Source: Spirochaetales bacterium
GTDB taxonomy: Bacteria; Spirochaetota; Spirochaetia; DSM-2461
Length of the DNA stretch: 51,541 nucleotides
Assembly: GCA_016936555.1 (NCBI GenBank)
Contig: JAFGXR010000025.1
Location: 1-51,541, forward strand
Reading direction: 5' to 3'
Positions within the stretch are counted from its first letter, which is position 1. Each line of letters starts with the position of its first letter. This document shows positions 8,179 through 17,578 of the stretch, in pieces. The notes beneath the pieces are model-generated. The model did no database searches and was not told where the DNA came from. It saw nothing but the letters and a program-made list of their open reading frames with translations. The position numbers and the translations under genes are program-made.

Positions 8179-10468
8179 GCTGTCTGCCTTCGATAAGAGA
8201 ATCAAAATCCTCTCCGATCGCGAAGAGAACCGCATCGGCTATAGGTCTGATCTGCTTCTCAACATAATGGCCGTAATCGGCTCCGCCTTCGTAGAGTTCC
8301 CGGGGGACAGGTCCCTCGGCCGTCATAATATAGGATATTTCCCGTAGTTTCCTGGTCCCTTCGGGGTCGAGAAGAAGTGCCGCTCTCACATGAGGAGGCC
8401 GGCTTTTCGAATAATCGCCTGCCTGGCGGCTCAGCCTCTTTTTATAGACGAGCTTGTCATCATATTCCCCGTCACGGAGCTTCTGTACATAATCGCGGAC
8501 CCACTGCTTCAACTCTTTTTCGTGGAAAAAACGGTAGAAAAGTTCCTGCTGAAATTCCCTGGCCAGAGCGGTCCAGTCGGACCGGACGGTTTCCAGTCCC
8601 TTGAATTCCATTTCGCCGTTATCCAGAAGTCCCGAATAGCGTTTCCTGGCACCTTCCTGGGAATTGCGCATGGGGGGGAGAAAGAATTTGCTGTAGTGTT
8701 TTTCAAATTCGATTTCCAGTTTCGATTCAATGGCGAACTCATCTTTCAGAACCCCGGAAAAATAACTGTTGACCTCTTTTTCCAATTCCTCACCCGCTCT
8801 ATGGGGATGGGAATATTCTCCCTCTTTAAGACAAACGAACACCGAATCGGTATCGCCGTAAATGACATTGTAGCCCTTTTCCCTCAGCATGGAAGCACAG
8901 CGCTTGAGGATCCACTGCCCCGTCCCCGTAATGGCAGTCGGCAGATCGGCATGATAAAACCGACAGCCCGTCGTCCCCATAACTCCGTAGAAGCTGTTCA
9001 TCAGTATCTTGACGGCCTGGGCCAGATACTGATCGCCCTCTTTTTTGGCACGGGACCGCCTTTCCATCAGCTCGGTGAGAAATCCCGGCAGAATGTGATG
9101 GCTGCGGGAAAAAGAGATTCCCACCGGTGTCGTACAGGGGTCGACGGAACTTTTCAGCCGGGACAGGGGATCGATGAAAAAAGTTCTGATAATAGTGGGA
9201 TAGAGACTTTTGAAATCCAGAACCACGACGTGGCGATACAGTCCCGCTTCACTGGAAAAGACATGGCCTCCCGCCGCATGGGCCCCTGCTTCCATATCCG
9301 CCGTATCGGGGGCCACATATCCCCTTCTGTGGATAAGCGGCAGCATAAAATAATCAAATGAGGCTACGGACATGTGCACTTTGTCGATAGGGAGCCCTGT
9401 TATCAGGCTGCGGGTGACCAGCTGCTCTATGATAGCGGTCTCCCTGAAAATTTCCGTAACCAGAACAGAGTCCTCAAGATTGTAGAAACCCAGCGCCTCT
9501 TTATCCTCCCGGAAACGCCGTTCTATCTCGGCGACTTTATCCTTTTCGGGAGTGATGTCCTTGCCTCTGCCGAGCAGTTCCTGCGCCACAGTCTCCAGTT
9601 TAAAGTTTTCAAATTTGTAAAAGGCCGTCCGCAGGGTCTGGGGCCCGTCAATGACAATCCGCCCTTCAAGATCGACGGCGAAAAGCCCGTTCCTCTTTTC
9701 GATAAGTCTCAGTTCCCGGAACCCGCGGCCCAGATTGAGACGAACACCCAGCTTGAGTGCCCGTTCGCTCAGAAACTTTAAATCGAAGCCGATGACATGC
9801 CAGCCGATCAACAGATCGGGATCGTAGAACCGGATAAGGGCGACAAAGCGCTCCAGAAGAGCTTTCTCGCCGGAACAGTATTCCAGCCACTCCGGCGATG
9901 TCCCGGGATCGTCTCCCCTCATAATGACATGCCTGAGATCCGTTCCATCTCCTGCCGTCAGATGAAAGGAAACGGAATAAAGCGTTCCGTCCTGACCGGT
10001 TTCAATATCGAAGGAGAGCCATTTCAGCCCGGGCCTGTAATCGATGCCCCGGATCCGGGGATTTCTGAAAACTCTCAGGTTCCCCTCCATCTCCGGCTCT
10101 CCCTCAATTTCCAGACCTCCCTTAATGTGCCTTTCCATCAGATAGCGGTCCTCGGCGCGAACATCGGACTCGTACAGTCTGACATGCTGTTCCTTGAGCA
10201 TTTTTCTGCTGTTGAAAAAGGATTCCAGAGAGGGGAAATAGAGAGCGTCCACAGGGTCATCGTGAAAATCAGTCAACTCGACTTCTTTCCGTTCCACCGC
10301 TTCTGCCAGGAGAGGCGAAGCCTCTCTGTTTATAAAAAAAAGCGGTTTGTGATTGTTATATATAATTTTAAAAGGCCCCTGAGAGCCCGTACCATAAAAA
10401 TGAAGCTCGCAAAGGCCTTTGTTATCGAGGCTTTCCACCGTAAGCAGAAAGCCCTGTTCAAAACTCAT
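8165..10468 (-). CDS. polB: DNA polymerase II (family B, with 3'-5' exonuclease)
   Basis: 767 aa, close to E. coli Pol II. An N-terminal domain is followed by the DnaQ-like exonuclease with LSFDIETG (Exo I) and, further on, GWHVIGFDLKFL (Exo II). The family-B polymerase motifs follow: DFKSLYPTIIR (motif A), KILMNSFYGVMG (motif B) and YGDTDSVF (motif C, catalytic Asp pair). In E. coli this enzyme acts in replication restart and translesion synthesis. The start is taken at the ATG at 10468, 10 bp after the stop of the chemoreceptor gene; the frame is open to 10537 but would overlap that gene. No lexA-type box is seen. Transcription probably reads through from the chemoreceptor gene. Confidence 0.93.
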   Translation of the reverse strand: MSFEQGFLLTVESLDNKGLCELHFYGTGSQGPFKIIYNNHKPLFFINREASPLLAEAVERKEVELTDFHDDPVDALYFPSLESFFNSRKMLKEQHVRLYESDVRAEDRYLMERHIKGGLEIEGEPEMEGNLRVFRNPRIRGIDYRPGLKWLSFDIETGQDGTLYSVSFHLTAGDGTDLRHVIMRGDDPGTSPEWLEYCSGEKALLERFVALIRFYDPDLLIGWHVIGFDLKFLSERALKLGVRLNLGRGFRELRLIEKRNGLFAVDLEGRIVIDGPQTLRTAFYKFENFKLETVAQELLGRGKDITPEKDKVAEIERRFREDKEALGFYNLEDSVLVTEIFRETAIIEQLVTRSLITGLPIDKVHMSVASFDYFMLPLIHRRGYVAPDTADMEAGAHAAGGHVFSSEAGLYRHVVVLDFKSLYPTIIRTFFIDPLSRLKSSVDPCTTPVGISFSRSHHILPGFLTELMERRSRAKKEGDQYLAQAVKILMNSFYGVMGTTGCRFYHADLPTAITGTGQWILKRCASMLREKGYNVIYGDTDSVFVCLKEGEYSHPHRAGEELEKEVNSYFSGVLKDEFAIESKLEIEFEKHYSKFFLPPMRNSQEGARKRYSGLLDNGEMEFKGLETVRSDWTALAREFQQELFYRFFHEKELKQWVRDYVQKLRDGEYDDKLVYKKRLSRQAGDYSKSRPPHVRAALLLDPEGTRKLREISYIMTAEGPVPRELYEGGADYGHYVEKQIRPIADAVLFAIGEDFDSLIEGRQLNLF

Positions 10469-10478
10469 AGCCGTCCCG

Positions 10479-12422
10479 TTAATCCAGCTCCTGAAGATCC
10501 GATGCGTCCTCACTGTCAGCCAGGTATTCATCATCACCCCGATCTGATACCGGAGAGGACTCTGCTGAATCTCCGTCCTGATCGGTGATAAAGCGGTTCA
10601 CTTCAGCATCGATATCCGTGCTGACCGCATCGACTCTATCGGAAACATCGCGAAGACCGAATACGGCATGAGTCACTTCGTTGAATCCCTGGTTGATTTC
10701 CGATACGGCATTGACGACACTCGTCGAAATATTGGACACATTGGTCATGCTGGACTGAACGGAAGAGGAGTTTTCCGTCATTATATTCGATTTGTCCTGT
10801 ATGTTGGAGGAAATGGAACTGAGGGACATCATAGCCTCGAGAATCTGTTTCCCCCCCATATCCAGCTCTTTGGTGCTGGAGGCAATGGTGACAAGGGCTT
10901 CTTTGAAATTATTAATACTCTCACGCACTTTCTCGAAAGAGTGATTGGATTTCTGCCCTGCCAGAGAGGCGTTTTCAATTTTACCGATAATATCTTTCAG
11001 GTTTTTGGTTATTTCCTTGGAGTTGACTGATGACGCTTCAGCCAGTTTTCTGATTTCATCGGCAACGACGGCAAAGCCCTTTCCGTTTTCCCCGGCATGG
11101 GCGGCCTCAATAGCTGCATTCATGGCGAGGAGGTTAGTCTGGGACGCTATTTTCTGAATAATGTCCACCATTCCGTAAATTTCGTTAACCGAATTATTGA
11201 TGTTCTGGACGATATTGGTTGTATCCATGATCGTGCGCCCTCCCTCTTCGGAGGTCTGAACCAATTCAACCATAGCCGACTGGTTCCGCTCGGTAAGCTG
11301 GGCGACGCTCTGAATAGAGGCAATCATTTCCGTAACGGAAGCGGTCGATTCCTCGACCATGGACATCTGCTCGTATATGTGGGAGTTCAGATCCTTGACC
11401 AATCCGCTGATCGCCATAACTTCTTCCGAAGAATGGTTGATATGGGAGTCGAGGTCCTTCATCTGCTTATCGATAGATTTGAGATTACCGGAAATCTGTT
11501 CAGCCGAAGCGGAGGTCTCCGTCGTGGTGGCCATCAGTTCCCCTTTCACTTCCGTGCTGCGCAAAGAGAGGTCTTTCATCGTCTGTATGGTCTGGCGGAG
11601 ACCGGTTTGAAAATCATTCATCATTTTGCTGAGGGCTCCGATCTCGTCTTTTGAACGTGAATCGAAATTCCGGGTCAGATTCCCCTGGGCCATGACGGAG
11701 ATATTCCCCTCAATGCTCCGGATTGATCCGGCAATGGAATTGGAAACCCGGAAAGCGATAAAGAGAGCCAGAACAATTGTGACAAAGATCAGGGCACCCA
11801 TAAAAATATAACTGGTTCTGACCTGGGCATCGATTCCGTTGCTGATAATTTCCGACTGGTTCCCCAGTATATCAATGGAAGACTCCAGAACATTCACCAT
11901 ATTGGTAATATTGTTTTCCACCTGCTGTCTGTAGAATGAAAAAGCCGGATGAAGCTCACTTTCCTGAGCAATCTGAGAATCGACATCATCGAACTGAAAG
12001 TCACCTTTATAGGTGATGATCTTGTCGGCAATATCGACCAGTTTATTCGAGGCGCTGTTAAAATGAGACATGGTGGATCCCTGAAGATCATCGAGGCGCT
12101 CAATGGATGTCAGCGAATCTTCAATGATGACGCTCAGCTTCCTCAGGGACTTGATCTTCTGGAGATCGGCCAGAGCTTCCTGTTTTACAGAATAAGCTTT
12201 TTCATAGGATGCAAGCTGGGATTTGTAAAGTGTATCGGGAAAAAAGAAGGCCGCGACCTCCTGCAGTTCCCGGTTTAAAGCCTTATCGAGTACTTCCAGG
12301 TATTCCCTTTCTCTTTCCAGGGTATTTATATTGATCTGCATCACGACGAACACGGTTATGGAAAAAAGAACCGCCGTTACGAGCGATGATATCAGAAGGA
12401 GAAGTTTGGTTTTTATCTTCAT
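10479..12422 (-). CDS. Methyl-accepting chemotaxis protein
   Basis: 647 aa. TM1 near residues 5-28, a mainly helical periplasmic domain to about 200, TM2 near 203-227, HAMP to about 280, then the long coiled-coil signalling domain. The conserved hairpin tip contains NLLAMNAAIEAAHAGE and [16 protein letters not shown]. The C-terminus is acidic, with no NWETF-type pentapeptide. The stimulus is unknown; the periplasmic part resembles four-helix-bundle sensors more than Cache domains. The ATG at 12422 has AGGT about 8 nt upstream. The DNA polymerase gene begins 10 bp after its stop. Confidence 0.93.
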   Translation of the reverse strand: MKIKTKLLLLISSLVTAVLFSITVFVVMQININTLEREREYLEVLDKALNRELQEVAAFFFPDTLYKSQLASYEKAYSVKQEALADLQKIKSLRKLSVIIEDSLTSIERLDDLQGSTMSHFNSASNKLVDIADKIITYKGDFQFDDVDSQIAQESELHPAFSFYRQQVENNITNMVNVLESSIDILGNQSEIISNGIDAQVRTSYIFMGALIFVTIVLALFIAFRVSNSIAGSIRSIEGNISVMAQGNLTRNFDSRSKDEIGALSKMMNDFQTGLRQTIQTMKDLSLRSTEVKGELMATTTETSASAEQISGNLKSIDKQMKDLDSHINHSSEEVMAISGLVKDLNSHIYEQMSMVEESTASVTEMIASIQSVAQLTERNQSAMVELVQTSEEGGRTIMDTTNIVQNINNSVNEIYGMVDIIQKIASQTNLLAMNAAIEAAHAGENGKGFAVVADEIRKLAEASSVNSKEITKNLKDIIGKIENASLAGQKSNHSFEKVRESINNFKEALVTIASSTKELDMGGKQILEAMMSLSSISSNIQDKSNIMTENSSSVQSSMTNVSNISTSVVNAVSEINQGFNEVTHAVFGLRDVSDRVDAVSTDIDAEVNRFITDQDGDSAESSPVSDRGDDEYLADSEDASDLQELD

Positions 12423-12515
12423 TATTCTACCTGTGTTTCAAAATAGTTAACTTTTTTTACTTCCGTCATTTTATCGTAAAAGCTAATATTTGCCTAATAT
12501 TATTTTAATAAATCC

Positions 12516-12544
12516 TTAAATCTTTGGGTTTTAAATGATAAAAT
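12516..12544 (+). promoter_or_regulatory. Possible leaderless promoter of the HAD hydrolase gene
   Basis: TAAAAT at 12539-12544 ends 6 nt before the ATG at 12551. The -35-like TTAAAT at 12516-12521, 17 nt further upstream, is weak. No Shine-Dalgarno site is seen. Confidence 0.35.
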
Positions 12545-12550
12545 ATTTTG

Positions 12551-13216
12551 ATGAAATATAAATGTCTGATAATTGACCACGATGACACAACTGTTGACAG
12601 CACTCCCTCCATTCACTACCTGGCCCACCAGGAGCAGATGAGAAGAATAGGCCGGGAAAGCGAGACTTCCACTCTGGAAGAGTGGTTCAAAGTGAATTTC
12701 GATCCGGGATTTTCCGTATACATCGACAAAGTGCTGAAGCTGACCGAGGCAGAAAAGAAAATCTGCTACGAAATATGGAGGGAATTCACGACCGTGCTCA
12801 ACCCGCCTTTTTTCGAAGGGATGCTCAGCCTCCTCAACGATTTTCGCAATCAAGGCGGCATAATCGTGGTGGTCTCCCACTCGGAACCGGATATCATCCG
12901 CAATCACTATGAAACGCAGAGTGAACTACCGGGCTTTATGCCGGACAGAATTATCGGCTGGACCGGAGAACCGGAAAAACAGAAGCCTTTCCCATGGCCT
13001 GTCGAGGAAGTCATGAAAGAGTTCTCCCTGTCGAGAAAAGAGATTCTGGTAGTCGACGATCTGAAACCGGGCATCACCATGGCAAACAGAGCGGGAGTCG
13101 ATTCAGCCGGAGTCGGCTGGAGTCACAACCTTCCGGTTATCCGTAAAGCCATCAGCAGGGAGAGCACCTATTTTCTCGAATCCGTGGAGGAGCTGAGACG
13201 TCTCGTTTTCAGCTGA
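12551..13216 (+). CDS. HAD-superfamily hydrolase
   Basis: 221 aa. All four HAD motifs are readable: nucleophile motif I DHDDT at the N-terminus (followed by VDST), motif II Ser in VVVSHSEP, the motif III Lys region in EKQKPFPWP, and acidic motif IV LVVDDLKPG. An alpha-helical cap lies between motifs I and II, as in phosphoglycolate-phosphatase-like and beta-phosphoglucomutase-like enzymes. The substrate cannot be named from sequence. Its TGA is directly followed by the TGA of the convergent pfl gene, with no spacer. The start is the ATG at 12551; a TTG immediately upstream is ignored. Confidence 0.8.
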   Translation: MKYKCLIIDHDDTTVDSTPSIHYLAHQEQMRRIGRESETSTLEEWFKVNFDPGFSVYIDKVLKLTEAEKKICYEIWREFTTVLNPPFFEGMLSLLNDFRNQGGIIVVVSHSEPDIIRNHYETQSELPGFMPDRIIGWTGEPEKQKPFPWPVEEVMKEFSLSRKEILVVDDLKPGITMANRAGVDSAGVGWSHNLPVIRKAISRESTYFLESVEELRRLVFS

Positions 13217-15445
13217 TCAGATCCTCTGAAAATAGGTCCGTGAGAGTACTTCCTCCTGCTGTTCCCGGCTCAGCCTGTGGAAATTGACTGCGTACCCTGA
13301 AACGCGGATCGTCAGATTGGGATATTTCTCAGGATGTTCCATCGCATCGGCCAGAGTCTCACGGTTAAAAACGTTGACATTGATATGATGCCCCTGTCTT
13401 GCGAAATAACCGTCCAGTATGGATACGAGGTTTTTTTCCGAAGACTCCCTGTCCCGGCCCAGAGTTTCCGGAGTGATGGAAAAAGTGCAGGAAACACCAT
13501 CGCGGCAGCACTCGTAGGGGATTTTCGAAAGGGAGTTGAGAGAGGCCAGAGCCCCCTTTCTCTCGCGGTTATGCATGGGATTGGCACCGGGGGCAAAGGG
13601 CTCTCCCCTCATTCTTCCGTCAGGTGTCGAACCCGTTTTCCTGCCGTAGACGACGTTCGATGTAATAGTGAGGATGGACAGCGTGTGTTCCGCTCTGCGG
13701 TATGTTTCCCTTTCGCGCAGACAGCTGATAAACTCTTCTGTTAATCCGGCGGCAATGGTGTCGACCCGGTCATCATCGTTACCGTACCGGGGAAAATCAC
13801 CCAGGACATCGTAATCGACGACAATTCCCCTCTTATCGGTAAGCGGTTTGACAACAGCGTATTTAATGGCTGAAAGGGAGTCGGCCGCAACCGATAATCC
13901 GGCGATACCGAAGGCCATAAAGCGGTTTACTATCGTATCGTGGAGAGCCATCTGAATCTTCTCATAGGCGTATTTGTCATGCATATAGTGTATGATATTC
14001 ATGGCGTTGACATATTTTTCACAGAGCCACCTGAGATAGCGGCTGAATTGTGCCCGGACCGTTTCGTAATCGAGTATACCGGCATTCAGAGGGGTTCCCT
14101 CCGGACCGGTGAACTCTCCGGTTATCTCATCGCGGCCGCCGTTTATGGCCAGAAGCAGTGTCTTGGCCAAATTGCACCGCGCTCCGAAAAACTGCATATC
14201 CTTTCCGATCTTCATAGCGGAAACACAGCAGGCGATGGCATAATCATCACCGTAAAGAGGGCGCATAAGATCATCGTTTTCATACTGTAGGGAATCGGTA
14301 TCGATGGAAAGGCGGGCGCAGAAACGCCTGAACGGCTCGGGAAGGGACTCTGACCAGAGAATCGTGAGATTCGGTTCTGCCGATGGCCCCAGATTATATA
14401 GTGTCCGGAGGATTCTGTAAGAGGATCGGGTCACCATGGAGACGCCTTTTTCCGTCATCCCGCCGATCACCTCGGTAATCCACATGGGATCTCCGGCAAA
14501 CAGTTCATTATATTCGGGAGTTCTGAGCTGGCGGGCACAGCGGAGTTTCAGAACGAAATCATCGAATATCTCCTGAACACCTTTTTCATTTATTGTCCCT
14601 TCCCGCAAATCTCTTTCGAAATAAATATCGAAGAACGTGCTGACCCGCCCGAGAGACATGGCGGCTCCATTCTGTTCCTTTATCGCCGCCAGATAGGCAA
14701 AGTAGGTCCACTGGACAGCCTCCCTGCCGTTAAGAGCGGGATTCGAAATATCGATTCCGTAAATCAGAGCCATCTCTTTCAGCTTCTTCAGAAAATCGAT
14801 CTGGCGGTAAAGCTCCTCGAGCAGCCTGATATTCTCCTCATTCATAGTAAGCCCGGAAATCTCTTTTCTGTCGAGTTTCTTTTCATCAATCAGCCTGTCG
14901 ACTCCATAGAGAGCCACCCGGCGGTAATCCCCGATTATCCGCCCCCGTCCGTAGGCATCGGGGAGGCCTGTTATCAGTCCGCTGCGTCTGAGTGTTTTGA
15001 TTTCGTCGCTGTAAACACGGAAAACCCCGTCGTTATGGGTCGTCCGGAAACGGAAATGATTCTCGATTTCTTCGGAAAGCTTTTCGCCGTAAGCGCTGCA
15101 GGCATCGCGGGCCATACGAATCCCGCCGAAGGGATTGACCCCTCTTTTCAAAGGCGCATCGGTCTGCAGCCCCACAATGATTTCTCTGTCCCGGTCCAGA
15201 TAGCCCGCTTTGTAACTGAGAAGAGATGATACTTTTTCCGTATCAATTGCCAGAACACCGCCTCTCCCGCTCTCTCTTTTCAGCAGTTCATTAAACCGCT
15301 CATTGAGCGCCGCCGTCCTTCCGGTCGGTCCCTCGAGGAAAGAGTCATCACCATTGTACGGGCTGTAATTGGAAAGAATAAAGCCCCGGACATCAATATC
15401 GTCCATCCAGGGGCCGGCGGCAAAACCGCGCCACGATTCCTGCAT
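13217..15445 (-). CDS. pflB: Pyruvate formate-lyase (formate C-acetyltransferase)
   Basis: 742 aa. It cleaves pyruvate plus CoA to acetyl-CoA and formate, using a glycyl radical, in anaerobic fermentation. The catalytic Cys pair is at about 406-407 in [12 protein letters not shown], followed by [13 protein letters not shown] and AINGGRDE. The radical glycine is Gly717 in [10 protein letters not shown]. These features match true PFL rather than glycerol or choline lyases. The activating enzyme is not in the window. The ATG has a strong GGAGGAT site, itself placed in a small hairpin (CTCCGG/CCGGAG). Upstream lie an intrinsic terminator and a ZTP riboswitch, so expression should depend on the purine/folate alarmone ZTP. 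Confidence 0.95.
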   Translation of the reverse strand: MQESWRGFAAGPWMDDIDVRGFILSNYSPYNGDDSFLEGPTGRTAALNERFNELLKRESGRGGVLAIDTEKVSSLLSYKAGYLDRDREIIVGLQTDAPLKRGVNPFGGIRMARDACSAYGEKLSEEIENHFRFRTTHNDGVFRVYSDEIKTLRRSGLITGLPDAYGRGRIIGDYRRVALYGVDRLIDEKKLDRKEISGLTMNEENIRLLEELYRQIDFLKKLKEMALIYGIDISNPALNGREAVQWTYFAYLAAIKEQNGAAMSLGRVSTFFDIYFERDLREGTINEKGVQEIFDDFVLKLRCARQLRTPEYNELFAGDPMWITEVIGGMTEKGVSMVTRSSYRILRTLYNLGPSAEPNLTILWSESLPEPFRRFCARLSIDTDSLQYENDDLMRPLYGDDYAIACCVSAMKIGKDMQFFGARCNLAKTLLLAINGGRDEITGEFTGPEGTPLNAGILDYETVRAQFSRYLRWLCEKYVNAMNIIHYMHDKYAYEKIQMALHDTIVNRFMAFGIAGLSVAADSLSAIKYAVVKPLTDKRGIVVDYDVLGDFPRYGNDDDRVDTIAAGLTEEFISCLRERETYRRAEHTLSILTITSNVVYGRKTGSTPDGRMRGEPFAPGANPMHNRERKGALASLNSLSKIPYECCRDGVSCTFSITPETLGRDRESSEKNLVSILDGYFARQGHHINVNVFNRETLADAMEHPEKYPNLTIRVSGYAVNFHRLSREQQEEVLSRTYFQRI

Positions 15446-15471
15446 ATAATCCTCCGGTCAGAGGCCGGAGC

Positions 15472-15513
15472 AAAAAAAACGCCCGGCCAGAGTTGTTGTT
15501 CTCTGCCCAGACG
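15472..15513 (-). terminator. Intrinsic terminator in the pfl leader (riboswitch expression platform)
   Basis: On the minus strand, a hairpin of about 12 bp (arms 15501-15513 and 15480-15492, 8-nt loop, one mismatch, some G-U pairs) is followed by eight T residues at 15472-15479. The 5' arm contains the CTGGGCA of the riboswitch core, so aptamer folding and terminator formation compete. This predicts that ligand binding turns pfl on. Confidence 0.8.
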
Positions 15514-15578
15514 GTCGACATTTCTTTTTTCGATCCTGATTCCCGGAGGTACTCCCCCTTATCCGTCAGTCTCAGGAT
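15504..15578 (-). ncRNA. ZTP riboswitch (pfl motif) controlling pflB
   Basis: Minus-strand aptamer of about 75 nt. P1 is ATCCTGA (from 15578) pairing with TCAGGAT (to about 15533). Inside it are the conserved GACTGACGGA and a small P2 hairpin (GGAG, loop TAC, CTCC). After an A-rich linker comes the 3' core CGACCGTCTGGGCA. As I recall it, the well-studied Fusobacterium ulcerans ZTP aptamer has the same GACTGACGG and CGACCGTCTGGG elements. GACGG can pair with CCGTC to form the pseudoknot. The class binds ZTP/ZMP, which signals low 10-formyl-tetrahydrofolate, and was named for its link to pfl genes. Confidence 0.88.
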
Positions 15579-15584
15579 GGATCC

Positions 15585-15613
15585 ACTATATTCAAAAGTG
15601 ATACGTTAGTCCA
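15585..15613 (-). promoter_or_regulatory. Predicted promoter of the pfl riboswitch leader
   Basis: On the minus strand: TGGACT at 15608-15613, a 17-nt spacer and TATAGT at 15585-15590. The predicted start, about 15578, coincides with the first base of the ZTP aptamer P1. Confidence 0.5.
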
Positions 15614-15631
15614 GTGGAGCCGGTTTTATTT

Positions 15632-17503
15632 TCAGCGGGCGAAATCCGCCGACAGCATCATGTTCTGACGGGGAGCGAGATGCAGCTTGAGAATCCCGTT
15701 CTTTACAGCGAACAATTCGCCTCCGAAGAGATCCTGCCAACCGGTGCTGTTTCCCAGAATATCCACAGGTAATTCAAGAGTTCTCTTTTTCCCGCTTTTA
15801 TTCAGCACCGCAAGAAAGCCCTTATCCCTGTCAAACCGGGCAAAAACAAAAGCCCTTTCATCGCGGTAGAGAACTTTATATCCGCCTGTATGGAGAGCCG
15901 GTTCTTCGCGCTTGAGCCGGGCCATTGTACCGTACAGGTTCACAAACCGGCTGTCCCATTTCTCTTCCCGCCATTCCATGGGGTAGCGGCAGCCTTCAAC
16001 AGAGAGAGCATGTCCCTTAAGACCGACTTCATCGCCGTACCAGATATTGGGCGCGCCGGGAAGCAGGAATTGAAGATAAATCATTCCCGAATAAATATCC
16101 CAGTCGAAGAGCTCTTCATGATTGTGAAAGCGGTGAATATCGTGGGTGTCAAAGACATTGAGCTGGAGATCCTTCACCTGGCTGGGAATCCTGTCGTAGT
16201 GCTGACGGATCATCTGCTCCAGTTCGAATCCCGAATATTCGCGGGAACGATGGGGCGGATAGTCCGGACCTTCCGCTTCAAAACGGACGGCTTCACCGGC
16301 CCAGCGCCTGAGAGGGCTGCCGCAGGCGAAGTAGTTCATGGCACCGTCCCACTGGTCGCCCAGATGATAAGCGATCGTATCCTCCCAGTGCTCGCCCACG
16401 ATATAGGCCTCGGGGTTGACGCTTTTTACGGCTGTGCGGACATCGCGCCAGATTCCGAAACCGAGCTGGCTCTCCTTCCGGCGCCCCACCTGATTGGCCA
16501 CGTCAAAACGCCAGCCGTCGATCTTCCAGGGAGCTTTCAGCCAGTGTTTGACCAGACTGTCCTCCCCGTCGATTATGGTTTCCCGCAGTTCCGGAGCCCT
16601 GTAGTTGAGCTGGGGAAGAGTCGGCACATCCCACCAGCACTCGAATCCACCCTTCCCGTCGGGAAAATAGTATTTCGCTTCGCGGGAGTCGGGATCGGCT
16701 TTGGATTTCTGAAACCATACATGATTGGAACCTGTATGGTTGATGGACACATCGACGATCAGCTTCATCCCCTCATTGTGAAGAGCCTGTGACAAATCAG
16801 CCAGAGCTTGATCGCCGCCGAGCGCTTCGTCAACATGAAAATAATCAGTACAGTCGTAACGGTGGGCCGTATGGGCCCGGAAAACCGGGTTGAGAAACAG
16901 GGCCGTTACACCGAGCTCTCTCAGATAGGGGATTTTCTCCCGGATACCCGCCAGATCGCCGTTGAAAAAGTCCATGCAGCGTCCTTCGGGAAACTCCAGG
17001 GGCTCATCGGTCCAATCCATGGCTTTGGGGCTTCCGCCGTCGAACTCATACTCGCCGGTTTTCCGGTTGCAGGAGGGATCGCCGTTGCGGAACCTGTCGG
17101 GAAAAATCTGGTAGAATACAGCGCTTTTAATCCATTCAGGACTCTCGAAGGCGGGAAGAAGGGTAAAATCGTGATCTTCTGTGGGATTGACAGTTTCCAC
17201 GGCTTTTCTCGTATAGAACAACTCGCCTTCATCGGTATGCAGCAGAAAATGCCAGTGGATCATCTCTTCCTGACTGACAGAAAGCGAGGCTGTCCACCAT
17301 TCGAAGAGGCTGTCCTCTTCGGTTAACTTCATGGCAATTCTTTCCGAATGCCCGCAGATGACGACCCGCAGTTCTGCGGACCGGACCGGGGCGTCTTTAA
17401 AAACTCTGAAGCTGATAGTTGTCGTATCACCCACTTTTGCTGCAGGATTGGACATATAGACACTATTGACTTCCGAATGTATCGATTCTTTCCAGTCAAT
17501 CAT
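15632..17503 (-). CDS. GH13 alpha-glycosidase, neopullulanase/cyclomaltodextrinase type
   Basis: 623 aa. An N-terminal beta domain of about 115 residues, like that of neopullulanases and maltogenic amylases, precedes the (beta/alpha)8 barrel. Clan motifs: DVSINH (region I), GWRFDVANQ with nucleophile Asp334, VGEHWED with acid/base Glu371, and DTHDIHRF with Asp455. The C-terminal beta domain ends at about 620. No signal peptide, so it acts in the cytoplasm on maltodextrins or cyclodextrins. The AAGGAG site 5-6 nt before the ATG is good. It lies just upstream of pfl but is separated from it by the riboswitch promoter and terminator. A family-specific name would need subfamily assignment. Confidence 0.9.
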   Translation of the reverse strand: MIDWKESIHSEVNSVYMSNPAAKVGDTTTISFRVFKDAPVRSAELRVVICGHSERIAMKLTEEDSLFEWWTASLSVSQEEMIHWHFLLHTDEGELFYTRKAVETVNPTEDHDFTLLPAFESPEWIKSAVFYQIFPDRFRNGDPSCNRKTGEYEFDGGSPKAMDWTDEPLEFPEGRCMDFFNGDLAGIREKIPYLRELGVTALFLNPVFRAHTAHRYDCTDYFHVDEALGGDQALADLSQALHNEGMKLIVDVSINHTGSNHVWFQKSKADPDSREAKYYFPDGKGGFECWWDVPTLPQLNYRAPELRETIIDGEDSLVKHWLKAPWKIDGWRFDVANQVGRRKESQLGFGIWRDVRTAVKSVNPEAYIVGEHWEDTIAYHLGDQWDGAMNYFACGSPLRRWAGEAVRFEAEGPDYPPHRSREYSGFELEQMIRQHYDRIPSQVKDLQLNVFDTHDIHRFHNHEELFDWDIYSGMIYLQFLLPGAPNIWYGDEVGLKGHALSVEGCRYPMEWREEKWDSRFVNLYGTMARLKREEPALHTGGYKVLYRDERAFVFARFDRDKGFLAVLNKSGKKRTLELPVDILGNSTGWQDLFGGELFAVKNGILKLHLAPRQNMMLSADFAR

Positions 17504-17533
17504 AGAAACTCCTTAATGTTGTACATTAGGTAC

Positions 17534-17562
17534 TACATACAGAATATACACTGTTCTGTCAA
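17534..17562 (-). promoter_or_regulatory. Possible promoter of the GH13 gene
   Basis: On the minus strand: consensus TTGACA at 17557-17562, a 17-nt spacer and TATGTA at 17534-17539. A short dyad, CTGTT/AACAG (17551-17565), overlaps the -35 and could be an operator. Confidence 0.42.
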
Positions 17563-17578
17563 CAGATCAATTATCCAG

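Noticed and set aside
10668-12550. Flagellar sigma28-type promoter for the chemoreceptor gene
   Set aside because: A CGATAAA element is present near 12470, but the upstream TAAA element is not at the required distance.
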